From the NCBI RefSeq assembly GCF_900113015.1, contig NZ_FONV01000007.1, positions 62,001 through 126,000 on the forward strand: a stretch of DNA of 64,000 nt, written 5' to 3'. The DNA is from Actinoplanes philippinensis (GTDB lineage Bacteria; Actinomycetota; Actinomycetes; Mycobacteriales; Micromonosporaceae). A model generated the notes under the pieces. The model had not been told where the DNA came from. It saw only the letters and a program-made list of their open reading frames with translations, and did no database searches. A program made the position numbers and the translations under genes. Positions 50,316 to 59,191 of the stretch are shown piece by piece (position 1 is the stretch's first letter; every line of letters starts with the position of its first letter).

Positions 50316-50906
50316 TCAGGCGGCGGGTGCGAGGGTGCCCTCGCGGACGAGGCGCAACGCGCCGGCCCAGCCCTCCAGCTGGTCGAACAGCAATTGGGCG
50401 GCACCGGTGTGCATGTCGGCCGGCTTGAAGTCGGCGAAGTTCTCGAAGTCGGAGAACAGCGAGAAGCTCAGTTGCTGCTGGACGTGAGCGACCTGCAGCT
50501 CGCTCATGACGCCGCGCAGGTGCTCGATGGCGCGGGCGCCGCCGACGCCGCCGTAGCTGACGAACCCGGCCGCCTTGTTCGTCCACTCGTCGTACAGGAA
50601 GTCGATCGCGTTCTTCAGCACGCCGGAGGTGGAGTGGTTGTACTCCGGGCTGACGAACACGAAACCGTCGTAACCGGCGATCTTGGTGGCCCACGCCTTG
50701 GTGTGGTCCTTGGAATACAGGCCGGAGCCGGCCTTGGCCGAAACGGGCTCGTCCAGGTGCGGCAGGGGATAGTCGGCCAGGTCGACCAGCTCGTACGTGG
50801 CGGCGGCACGTCCGGCCGCCTGGGTCAGCACCCAGTCAGCGACCACGGCGCCGTTACGGCCGGGACGGGTGCTGCCCAGGATGACAGCGATCTTCAGGAC
50901 GGACAT
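50316..50906 (-). CDS. NADPH-dependent FMN reductase family protein
   Basis: A 196-residue flavodoxin-like reductase. The phosphate-binding loop GSTRPGR (residues about 10-16) and the second motif SPEYNHSTSGVLKNAIDFL are diagnostic. These enzymes reduce FMN or quinones and azo compounds with NADPH. The ATG follows GGAG by 6-7 nt. It is divergent from a MarR gene with two palindromes between, so it is probably under MarR control and induced by electrophiles or oxidants. Confidence 0.9.
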   Translation of the reverse strand: MSVLKIAVILGSTRPGRNGAVVADWVLTQAAGRAAATYELVDLADYPLPHLDEPVSAKAGSGLYSKDHTKAWATKIAGYDGFVFVSPEYNHSTSGVLKNAIDFLYDEWTNKAAGFVSYGGVGGARAIEHLRGVMSELQVAHVQQQLSFSLFSDFENFADFKPADMHTGAAQLLFDQLEGWAGALRLVREGTLAPAA

Positions 50907-50926
50907 GGCCTGCTCCTCGTCAGTTA

Positions 50927-50973
50927 CATGAATTTTCATGCGAGACTCTAGCAGCCAGGAACGTGAAATTTCA
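50927..50973. promoter_or_regulatory. Two MarR-type operators in the divergent promoter
   Basis: CATGAATTTTCATG (50927-50940, perfect 6-bp arms) and TGAAATTTCA (50964-50973, perfect palindrome) share the TGAA..TTCA core. They sit 35-36 bp apart, centre to centre, in the 87-bp gap between the FMN reductase and MarR genes. Confidence 0.8.
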
Positions 50974-50993
50974 TGTGACGCTAGACTCGGTCG

Positions 50994-51500
50994 GTGACGG
51001 CCGACGAAGAACCTTGGCTGACCGCGGAGCAGATGCGCGCCTGGCGGGCACTCCATGCGGCAGTCGTTGTGCTGCCCGCGGCGCTGGATGTCCAGCTGCG
51101 GCGCGATGCGGGGATCAGCCATTTGGAGTACTACGCGCTGGCCGGTCTCTCCGAGCAGGCTGACCGCACTCTGCGGCTCAGCGATCTGGCGATTCTGACC
51201 GGGGCGGAGCTGTCGCGCATCTCGCACCTGATCGTCCGGCTCGAGAAGCGTGGCCTGGTGGTACGCCGGCCGGATCCCGACGACGCCCGCTACACCAATG
51301 CCGTACTGACCGAGCAAGGCTGGGAACTGGTCGAACTGGCCGCGCCGGGACACGTGGCAACCGTGCGCAGACTGCTGTTCGACGGCCTCGACGGCGCCGG
51401 CCTGCAGGAACTCCAACACGCGGCGGACCGGATCGTCGCCGCGCTGCGCCTGTCCGATCTGCCACTCGCGCCCACGATCCGAAGGGCCTTGCACCCGTAG
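50994..51500 (+). CDS. MarR family transcriptional regulator
   Basis: A 168-residue winged-helix regulator: ISHLEYYALAGLSEQADRTLRLSDLAILTGAELSRISHLIVRLEKRGLVVRRPDPDDARYTNAVLTEQGWELV contains the HTH and the wing with the DPDDARY signature. The helical ends form the dimer. The GTG start is close to the downstream palindrome, which supports autorepression. The divergent FMN reductase is the probable main target. A ligand or redox Cys is not obvious. Confidence 0.9.
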   Translation: MTADEEPWLTAEQMRAWRALHAAVVVLPAALDVQLRRDAGISHLEYYALAGLSEQADRTLRLSDLAILTGAELSRISHLIVRLEKRGLVVRRPDPDDARYTNAVLTEQGWELVELAAPGHVATVRRLLFDGLDGAGLQELQHAADRIVAALRLSDLPLAPTIRRALHP

Positions 51501-51830
51501 CGATGAGCGCGTGTCAGCACTTGGTCGAGGGCCGGTGCGACACGACCGACCGGCTGACGAGATTGTCTCGCATACGCCACCTACGCTGCAGGACGCCGGG
51601 CGGTCCCGAGACGGTGATCACGAAAGCCGGCGCGCGTGAAGGGGATGCCGGCGGCTGCGTCTGCTGAGTGTCCGGTTCGGTGGAAGAGGTGGACATGTTC
51701 GACATCACGCTCCGGTCCCACATCACGGTCGCGCACGGCCTTCGCGGTGAAGTCCGCGGGCCGCACAGACTTGGCGCGGCCCCGCGATCATGGTCGGCGT
51801 CACGCCGCGCCCCGCGGTCCTGAGGCCGGC

Positions 51831-53513
51831 ATGCCGCGTCATCAACCTCCACCGAACGGCGATCAGCCGATGGAGACCGAGCTGACCAGGAGAATCAGAG
51901 CCGGCGTCATCGGCGAGGGACGGATCCTCGACGGCCCGTTCGGTGCTCGCCGCATCACCTATGCCGACTACACCGCGTCGGGACGGGCGCTCGATTTCGT
52001 CGAGGACTTCATCCGTGATCAAGTACTGCCGAACTACGCCAACACGCACACCTCGGGATCCCAGACCGGCAACCGCACCGAGTTGGCACGTGAGTCGGCG
52101 CGGCGGACGATCCACGAGGCGGTCCACGCCGGCCCCGACCATCTGGTGATCTTCACCGGGTCGGGTGCCACCGCCGCCGTCAACAAGCTGGTGGACATCC
52201 TCGGGCTGCGTCACGATCCGGTCGCTGCCGGGACCGAACCGCCGATGGTGCTGGTCGGCCCCTACGAGCACCACTCCAACGAACTGCCGTGGCGCGAGTC
52301 GTATGCGGACGTCGTCGAGGTGGCGCTGACCGCGGACGGCCGGCTCGACCTGCTTGATCTCGCGGAGAAACTTCGGGCGTACCGCAACCGGCCATTGATC
52401 ATCGGCAGTTTCTCCGCGGCCAGCAATGTCACCGGGATGCTCACCGATGTGGACGCGGTCAGCCGGCTGCTGCACTCCGCCGGGGCGCTGGCGTTCTGGG
52501 ACTACGCGGCGGCCGGGCCATATGTCGACATCCGGGTCAATGAGTCCGCACCCGGCCGGGGTGATGGCAAGGACGCCGTGTTCCTGTCGCCGCACAAGTT
52601 CATCGGCGGGCCGCAGACGCCGGGTGTGCTCGTGGTCCGTCGCGGCCTGATCAGCAGAGCGGTGCCCACCGCGCCCGGCGGCGGAACCGTCGAGTACGTC
52701 GATGGGGTGGGGCACTCGTACGTGGCCGACCCGGTCCGGCGCGAGGAGGGGGGCACACCCGCCATCGTCGAATCCGTACGTGCGGGGATCGTTTTCGCCC
52801 TCAAAGACGCGGTCGGAGTCCCGCTGATCCGGCACAACGAGAAGAGGCTGCGGCATCGTGTCCTGCGGCGGTGGCAGAGGTCGGCGAACCTCGAGATCCT
52901 CGGCAATCCCGACGCCGACCGGCTGCCCATCTTCTCGTTCACGATCCGGCACGACGGCCGGCGGTTGCACCACCATTTCGTCGCTGCCGTGCTGAACGAC
53001 CTCTTCGGCATCCAGTCACGCAGCGGCTGCTCGTGCGCCGGACCGTACGGGCATCACCTGCTCGGCATCGACCCGGCCCGGTCCCGAGAGTTCAGGGCGC
53101 TGATCGAGCGGGGTCTCGAGGGTTTCAAGCCGGGCTGGGTACGGCTGAGTTTCAACTACTTCTTCTCGGACGAGGTCACGAACTACCTGATCCGGGCGGT
53201 CGATCTGGTGGCCGAACATGGTCACCGGCTGCTGCCGGACTACCGCTTCGACATCGCCACGGGACACTGGCGTCATCGCCGCGCCGAGCCGGCCGGCGCT
53301 TTCCGCCTGGACCGGGCATGGACAGATCCCGCGGTACCGCACGAGGCGGCCGGCGAGGCGACGCTGGCGTGGAACCTGGCCGAGGCGACCCGTCTCCTGC
53401 AGAGCAGACCCGGCACCGACGTCGGCCCCCCGCCCGACCTCCCGCCCGGGCTCGAGCGCTTGCGATGGTTCTCGTTGCCGGCAGTCTGCCTCGAAGCGCC
53501 GATCCTGCAGTGA
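51831..53513 (+). CDS. Class V aminotransferase / cysteine desulfurase-like PLP enzyme
   Basis: A protein of about 560 residues, longer than the usual roughly 400-residue class V enzymes. The PLP Lys is in FLSPHKFIGGPQTPGVLVV; other marks are ADYTASGRALDFVEDFI, NTHTSGSQTGNRTE, FTGSGATAAVNKLVDILGL and PYEHHSNELPWRE. A Cys-containing loop, SRSGCSCAGPYGHHL, is where cysteine desulfurases carry the catalytic Cys. About 110 residues of extra C-terminal sequence follow and could be an added domain. The ATG at 51831 has GAGG 5 nt upstream; an ATG 39 nt later is an alternative. The substrate is not clear and no sulfur-carrier gene is beside it. Confidence 0.85.
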   Translation: MPRHQPPPNGDQPMETELTRRIRAGVIGEGRILDGPFGARRITYADYTASGRALDFVEDFIRDQVLPNYANTHTSGSQTGNRTELARESARRTIHEAVHAGPDHLVIFTGSGATAAVNKLVDILGLRHDPVAAGTEPPMVLVGPYEHHSNELPWRESYADVVEVALTADGRLDLLDLAEKLRAYRNRPLIIGSFSAASNVTGMLTDVDAVSRLLHSAGALAFWDYAAAGPYVDIRVNESAPGRGDGKDAVFLSPHKFIGGPQTPGVLVVRRGLISRAVPTAPGGGTVEYVDGVGHSYVADPVRREEGGTPAIVESVRAGIVFALKDAVGVPLIRHNEKRLRHRVLRRWQRSANLEILGNPDADRLPIFSFTIRHDGRRLHHHFVAAVLNDLFGIQSRSGCSCAGPYGHHLLGIDPARSREFRALIERGLEGFKPGWVRLSFNYFFSDEVTNYLIRAVDLVAEHGHRLLPDYRFDIATGHWRHRRAEPAGAFRLDRAWTDPAVPHEAAGEATLAWNLAEATRLLQSRPGTDVGPPPDLPPGLERLRWFSLPAVCLEAPILQ

Positions 53514-53636
53514 CGGCCCTCTCCGGCAATCAGGAGGATGGCGACGGCTGAGCCGGGTGAGCGGACCGCTCCCCTTCGGCCGGTAATCGCGACGTGAACA
53601 TTCGGGGCTGGTTCACGTTCGCTCATCGGGCTCCCG

Positions 53637-54690
53637 GTGAGAGCTTGCTCGCGGGCGGAAGGTGGTGCGGTATGGCGGGTGCTTCCGGCGGAATGGGCGG
53701 ATCTCCGGTGGCGACGCCGGGGCCGGGGCCGGGCCTGCTCGTTCACCGCCCGGCACGACGCGGCCGAGCCGCCGGGCATCCCCTGGCGACCCGAGCGCGC
53801 GGTCCGACGAATCCTGCACGCCTCCCGGACGTCCCGCGACCTGCGCACGGGCGGCCTGAGGTGGCTCAGCGAGCGGGCTGCCGCACCCTCGGCCGGTGCT
53901 GCTGCGGTCGCGGCGGCGGCTCTCATCCCGACCTGGGAGAACGGTGATCAGGCGGCGGCGTTCGCCGACCTGTGGGTCACCGAACGCGGCCCGGTCTTCG
54001 CCGCCGAGACCTCGGTGCAGCTCTTCGCGCTGGACGTCACCGAGAGCCGGCACGCCACCACGGGCGAGGCCACGTTGGACGTACGGCGTCTGCGCGCCGG
54101 GCAACACCGGGAGTACGCCGGCGCCCTGCGGACGATTCTGCTCCGGGTGCGCGAGGCGCTGGCCGATCTGCCGGAATCCGACTTCGACGCCGTGGCCGAC
54201 GTGCTCAGGAAATTCCGGGACGAGCATCTCTACTGCCGGGCCGCCACCGCGGTGCTCGTGCCGTCCCGCCACGACTGGCTGGCCGAGGCCGCCGTCGAGG
54301 CCGACGCCGGTGACGAGTACCTCTGCGCAACGCTGCTGATGGCGGCGGAGGACCCGGACACGGTGGCCGTACTCGGCCGGCACGGCCCCGGGGATCTCCT
54401 GGCCGACCCGGCACGGACGATCGCCACGCTGCTCGACGGCGCCGGTCCGGCCGCCGGCCCGGTGCTGCTGCGGTGGTACGACGCCACGACGGACGCCGAC
54501 CTCGAACAGACCCTGATGCGGGCTCTGGCGGTGATTCCGGACGAGGACACCGTGGACGGGCTGATCGAGCGCCTGGATCACCGGTTCGTCCAGCCCGCGC
54601 TGCTCGACGCGGCCGAACGCTTCCCGTATCTGGTGATGCGGCGCCTCGCCGAGGCGGGCGCCGACGACCTGCTGGGCACGCGAGGGCGGG
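53637..54690 (+). pseudogene. DUF4132-like gene fragment, truncated at both ends
   Basis: The frame gives about 350 codons of helical-repeat-like sequence (for example ADLWVTERGPVFAAETSVQLF, REALADLPESDFDAVADVLRKFRDEHLYCRAATAVLVP, LLDAAERFPYLVMRRLAEAG), which in my judgement matches the middle of DUF4132/MolR-type proteins. It lacks both the usual N-terminal region and the C-terminal DUF4132 domain, such as the one found intact at 61.2 kb. Similarity stops after LLGTR near 54684, where the opposite strand begins to read as a kinase. The frame happens to stay open to 56021, but that part is antisense to other genes. I regard it as a deletion remnant. Confidence 0.6.
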
Positions 54691-55244
54691 TCGGCTCGAC
54701 GGTCCACCGGCCGGCCGGTCCGGCCCGTCTGCTCGGGGGCGAATTAGGGCATCGTCCCGGCGATGTCCTGAGCGGTGAGGAACGCCGGGCGTACCTCGGC
54801 CGCGGTGGTGGCAAGATCGAAATCGACCAGCACGGGCCGGCCGTCGTCGCGGACCATGACGTTGGCCGGACTGATGTCACGATGGATCACGCCCGCCCGG
54901 TGCACGTCGGCCAGCACCTGCGACAGCCTCGAGGCCAGGAGGATGACGTCGGTGGGCGGCAACGGACCGGTCCCGGCCAGCCGCGCGCCCAGCGTCTGCC
55001 CGCCGGTCTCCTCGAGGATCAGCGCGAGACCGTCCAGGTCTTCCTCGGCCAGCCGGGTCACCCCGGGAACATGCCGGAGACGCCGCAGCACCGCCGCCTC
55101 GTGTCGCAGGCGGCGCCGGGCGTGCTGGCCGAGCGCCTGCTTGCGTACGAGGGCCGGACCGGTTCCCGTTGCGGGAAGCCGGAACACCCGGGTCCGGTCG
55201 GTCGAGTAGAGCAGGCCGGGAAGATCCTCGTCGGCGTCGCGCAT
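54690..55244 (-). pseudogene. Ser/Thr kinase gene fragment with premature TAA
   Basis: From the ATG at 55244 the frame encodes the N-terminal kinase part typical of very large actinobacterial kinase-ATPase proteins: PGLLYSTDRTRVFRLP, VRKQALGQ with the ATP-binding Lys, VIHRDISPANVMV and VLVDFDLA. It then stops at TAA (54744-54746) right after IAGTMP, where intact homologues read PYLAPEQTGR. Past the stop the frame continues FAPEQTGR...GRPVDRRAD and then loses similarity at 54690. It therefore has both a Tyr-to-stop change and a truncation, and cannot make an active kinase. Confidence 0.8.
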
Positions 55245-55461
55245 GCGTTGTTCGCTCTCTGTCCGTCCCGCAGAACCGCGCCGTCATTCCACACTCCTGA
55301 TCGGCATGCGGGATCAGGATGTGAGCAGGCCACGGGTCCGACCGTGGGCACCGGATCAGTTCGGCGTCCCGGTATCGGCGTGTCCGGGCCGTCCGGCGAC
55401 CCGGCGTCTGAGCATCTGACGGCGCGATCGCCCCGGCGGCCGGAAGGGCCGTGTGGAGCGG

Positions 55462-55496
55462 CCGGGGGTGGGGCCGCGTCGCGGTCCCACCCCCGG
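55462..55496 (-). terminator. Hairpin terminator of the subtilisin gene
   Basis: A 17-bp stem (55462-55478 with 55480-55496, one G-U pair), with the central bases forming the loop, starts 3 bp after the stop codon of the leftward subtilisin gene. It is very GC-rich. Confidence 0.72.
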
Positions 55497-55499
55497 GGA

Positions 55500-58400
55500 T
55501 CACTTCAGGCCGAAGGCGCGGTTGATGCGCTGTTCGACGGTGTTGCCCCTGCTGTCCGAGGCGGTCGTGCGCAGCGTGGCGAACGCTGCCTTGCGCGGGG
55601 CGTCGAGCTCGGCCCGCCAGGCGTCCCCGTCCCGCCGAAGGCCGGCGCGGCGCCAGGTGATGCCGTCGTCGTAAGAGACGTCGACGGTGACCTTGCGGAT
55701 GGTTCCGGCGCCCACGACCCCCGGCAGGGTCGACGGGGTCACCTCCAGATCGGCGTGCCGGTCGGCCTTGCCGGCCGGGTCGGTCTCGACCGCGTAGTCG
55801 AGCTGGATCAGCGCCGGCTTCGCGTCCCGGCCGGACGTGACCGCACCCGAGGTGAAACCCCATTCGGTACGCGTGCTCGTCGAGTACGGCCCGGCGACCT
55901 CACCGCGGCTGTTCTCCGACACCAACCGGTACGGCAGGCGTTCGGGAGCGAGGGTGAGATAGAGACCGGAGCCGTCATCGTTGCGGGCGATCAGGTCGTT
56001 GCCCTGATACAGCTGCAGTGACTGCTGAGCCGTGCCCCAGGCCATCTCCCCCATGTGTGCCGCGCCGGAGTCGCCCCAGCCGGGAACGAACACCTGGAAC
56101 GCGCCGTCGCTGTGCCGGACCACCGTGTCCATGACGGTCACCAGGCGTGGCCGTTGCACCGGGCTGAACCAGGTCTGTGAGGCCGTGCCACCGGCTCGGT
56201 AGGTCGTCCACTCCGATTGCTGGCTGATCACGTTGGGGACCAGGACCTGGTCGGTCCAGGGAATCCCCGCGGTGACCCATTCGGTCCGCTCGCCCCGCGC
56301 CGGAGCCGGCGCCGGCGTGAGCGACGTCATCATGTTGCCGGCGCCGCGACTGCCGCGCGCCTGCAACACGCGGTCCGAACGCCAGTTACGGTACGAAGCC
56401 GTGATGCGAGCCAGGTTGGACCTGTCCGCCCGGTAGGTGAGGTCGGCCGGCAGGCCACCCTGGTAGTCGCGCTGCAGGTCGTAGACGTACGTGGCGGTCG
56501 GGTTGGACGTCACGTCGAGCTTGACCCGCCGTTCGCGCTGGATCCGGCTGATCAGCTGCTCCCCCTGGTCGTGCGAGAGCGTGACCACGGTGACCGGCGG
56601 CGGGTCGACGGGCCCCCACTCCGAGGACGTCCACGGCGCGAGACGGCCGACTCCGTCGTTGACGACCACCAGCATGCGGGCTCCCGCCGCTGCCGCGGCC
56701 GCCGCCTCGTCCTCGATCTTCTTACCGGGGTCGTGCCGCACCACGACGGCTTTGCCGTGGACGTCGCGGTCACCGGCGAGGACGGCGTCGACGTGCGACG
56801 AACCGGCCGGCAGTGGTCGAGCGGCGTGCTGCGCCCGCAGGTCGTCGTAGCCGGCGATCTGCAGGGCCGGCTGGGTGAGACGCCAGCGGGTGCCGAACGC
56901 GAAGCCGTCCGTCCTGGTGTTCCCGGTGGGCAGGGCCCAGACACTGTCGTACGAAGCGTCCGGCGCGGTCCCGGTGTACCAATCGCTACCGCCGCTGATC
57001 CGGCTCTGCTGGCTGAAACCGAAGCTCGCCTCGGTCACGTCGGCGCGTTCCGGAGTGGTGGTCCGGACACGCTTGGCCTCGGCGGCGTCGAGCACCACGG
57101 CCCGGTCCTGGTCGAGCTCGAGCCCGTTCGCCGGCATGAGGACGGCGCCCTTCGAGTAAGGGCCGTGCACCCCTTCGACGTCGCCGCTGAACCATGCGGC
57201 GTACGTGTCGACCGGCAGGCGCAGGGTCGCGGTGCCGGTGGCGTCGACGCTGACGTACTCGAAATGGCCCTTCGCCCCCATCACGGTGAGGGCTCCGGTC
57301 AGGGGCCGTCCGCTGCGGTCCTTGGTCGTGACGACGAGCTTGTGCCGCTCGGTCTCCTGGCCGGCCGACAGCGTCGTACGGATCGCCGCCGAGCCCGCGG
57401 TCGCGGTCAGGAAGCCGGAGAACGCCTGGTCGAACGGCATCCCGTCGAACGAGACGGTCACCTTCACCTCGGCATCGCCGTGGGCCGGAACGGTGAGCCG
57501 CGACTGCGACAGCGTCACCTGCCCGGCCGGAAGACCGGTGAGGGAGGCCGATAGATCCAGCGTCACCGGGGCGTCGCCGAGGTTGGTGTAGCGGACCGGC
57601 CGCGTGACCGGGGTGTGGACCGCCGGGGAGGTCCACTCCGCGTACCCGAAGGTGACCGTGCTGGAGCCGAAGAGGGTCGCCTTCTCGGCCGCGGCGACGT
57701 CGAGGCGGCCGGTGCCACCGGCGTACGCGGTCATGTCCGGCAGTCGCTCGGTGGTGCTCGTCAGCAGCTGCTTGAGCTGCTCGCCGTTCAGTTCGGGGTG
57801 TTTCGCGGCGAGCAGCGCGGCGGCGCCGGCGACGTGCGGTGTCGCCATCGAGGTGCCGCTCATGACCATGTAGGAGCCCTCACCGTCCTTGGCGTACTGG
57901 GAGCGGGCGGCCAGGATCTCGGCGCCCGGGGCGGTGATGTCGGGCTTGACCGCCCGGTCGCCGAGGCGCGGTCCCATGCTGGAGAAGCCGGCGAGCGCGT
58001 CGGTCCTGTCGACCGCGCCGACGCTCAGGGCGGCGTCCGCGGCGGCGGGCGTGCCGATCCCGTACTCGCGTCCCTGGTTTCCGGCCGCGACGACGAAGAG
58101 CGCTCCGGTCTCGGCGCTGAGTTCGTTGACCGCAAGGCTCATCGGATCGGTGCCGTCGGTCGGGCTGTCACCCAGGCTCAAGTTGATGATCTTGGCGTGC
58201 TGGTCGCGCGCCGCCCACTCCATCCCCTCGATGATCCCGGAGTTCTCGCCGTAGTTGTTGTCGCCGAGCACCTTGCCGATGTGCAGCCGCACCCCGGGCG
58301 CGACGCCCTTCTCGACACCACCGGACGCGGCCCCCGAACCCGCGATGGTCGAGGCGACGTGCGTGCCGTGGCCCAGCCGGTCGAGGATCGGGTACTCGGG

Positions 58401-59156
58401 AACGAAGTTCCTGGTGGCGACGATTCGGCCGGCCAGGTCGGGATGGTCGGGGTCGATACCGCTGTCGAGCACCGCGACGTCGACCCCGGCGCCGATGTTG
58501 CCGTCGGCCCACACCTGCGGCGCACCGATCTGGGCGGTGCTCTCGGCGAGGGCGCCCCGTGACTTGCCGTCCAGCCAGATCTTGGTGATGCCGCCGCCGA
58601 GGGTGGGCGCCCCGGCGGCGGCACGCTTGCGGCTGGTCGCGGTGATCGAGGTCCAGAAGTCGTCCGACCGCTCGGCCCTGAGCGCGGCGCCCTGGATGCT
58701 CTCGAGGTCGAGGACCTTCTCGGCGCCGTCCTGGGACGCGGAGACCTTGGTCCGAGCGGACCGGTCGGCGTAGCGGACGATCAGCGGGAGCCGGTCGCTG
58801 TGCGCGTCGTCGTAGCCGTCCTCGACGAGTTCGGTCAGATTGAACAGCTGCTTGTCGAGCAGCCCGGCCGAGACGTACGGCAGAGCCGAGTCGGGATAGA
58901 CGAAAGTGTCCTTGCCCTTGCGCTGAGCCAGGAAGCCGACCGGCCGGCCCCGCTCATCACGCACCTGGGGATCGGTGGCTCCGTCGGTGGTCATGGTGAC
59001 GGTCACTTTCTCCCCGGTGAGGAGAGTGACCGTCGCCGACGGCCCGGCGCCGGACGGGGCGGCGGGTGAGGCGGTGGCCGGAGCCGCCGGGATCAGAGCG
59101 AACGGAACCACGCACACAGCGATGAGTCCCGCCCCGCGCAAACGCGACATTAGCAC
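55500..59156 (-). CDS. Large secreted subtilisin-like (S8) serine protease
   Basis: A protein of about 1218 residues. The signal peptide (about 1-42) is followed by a prodomain-like region with VTLLTGEKVTVTMTTDG. The S8 catalytic domain has Asp in VDVAVLDSGIDPDHPDL, His in GHGTHVASTIAGSG, the oxyanion Asn in FVVAAGNQGRE and Ser in SGTSMATPHVAGAAALLA. Long beta-rich C-terminal regions follow, including a PA-like insert (AGARMLVVVNDGVGRLAPWTSSEWG) and Ig-like modules. It should digest extracellular protein. I start at a GTG with GAGG 6 nt upstream; an ATG two codons later is also possible. A LacI-type dyad lies just upstream and a hairpin follows the stop. Confidence 0.93.
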   Translation of the reverse strand: MLMSRLRGAGLIAVCVVPFALIPAAPATASPAAPSGAGPSATVTLLTGEKVTVTMTTDGATDPQVRDERGRPVGFLAQRKGKDTFVYPDSALPYVSAGLLDKQLFNLTELVEDGYDDAHSDRLPLIVRYADRSARTKVSASQDGAEKVLDLESIQGAALRAERSDDFWTSITATSRKRAAAGAPTLGGGITKIWLDGKSRGALAESTAQIGAPQVWADGNIGAGVDVAVLDSGIDPDHPDLAGRIVATRNFVPEYPILDRLGHGTHVASTIAGSGAASGGVEKGVAPGVRLHIGKVLGDNNYGENSGIIEGMEWAARDQHAKIINLSLGDSPTDGTDPMSLAVNELSAETGALFVVAAGNQGREYGIGTPAAADAALSVGAVDRTDALAGFSSMGPRLGDRAVKPDITAPGAEILAARSQYAKDGEGSYMVMSGTSMATPHVAGAAALLAAKHPELNGEQLKQLLTSTTERLPDMTAYAGGTGRLDVAAAEKATLFGSSTVTFGYAEWTSPAVHTPVTRPVRYTNLGDAPVTLDLSASLTGLPAGQVTLSQSRLTVPAHGDAEVKVTVSFDGMPFDQAFSGFLTATAGSAAIRTTLSAGQETERHKLVVTTKDRSGRPLTGALTVMGAKGHFEYVSVDATGTATLRLPVDTYAAWFSGDVEGVHGPYSKGAVLMPANGLELDQDRAVVLDAAEAKRVRTTTPERADVTEASFGFSQQSRISGGSDWYTGTAPDASYDSVWALPTGNTRTDGFAFGTRWRLTQPALQIAGYDDLRAQHAARPLPAGSSHVDAVLAGDRDVHGKAVVVRHDPGKKIEDEAAAAAAAGARMLVVVNDGVGRLAPWTSSEWGPVDPPPVTVVTLSHDQGEQLISRIQRERRVKLDVTSNPTATYVYDLQRDYQGGLPADLTYRADRSNLARITASYRNWRSDRVLQARGSRGAGNMMTSLTPAPAPARGERTEWVTAGIPWTDQVLVPNVISQQSEWTTYRAGGTASQTWFSPVQRPRLVTVMDTVVRHSDGAFQVFVPGWGDSGAAHMGEMAWGTAQQSLQLYQGNDLIARNDDGSGLYLTLAPERLPYRLVSENSRGEVAGPYSTSTRTEWGFTSGAVTSGRDAKPALIQLDYAVETDPAGKADRHADLEVTPSTLPGVVGAGTIRKVTVDVSYDDGITWRRAGLRRDGDAWRAELDAPRKAAFATLRTTASDSRGNTVEQRINRAFGLK

Positions 59157-59177
59157 CAAGAGCCTCGCAAGGATCGA

Positions 59178-59191
59178 TGGGAGCGATCCCA
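59178..59191. promoter_or_regulatory. LacI/CebR-like dyad upstream of the subtilisin gene
   Basis: TGGGAGCGATCCCA differs from the CebR operator at one central position (A for C), which leaves only 5-bp arms. It overlaps another dyad, GGATCG-7-CGATCC (59171-59189). It lies 22 bp before the GTG start of the protease, next to an AT-rich stretch with a GATAAT-like -10 on the minus strand. Confidence 0.5.

Noticed and set aside
51723..52976. Leftward 417-codon frame opposite the aminotransferase
   Set aside because: The opposite strand encodes a complete PLP enzyme; this frame has no recognisable feature.
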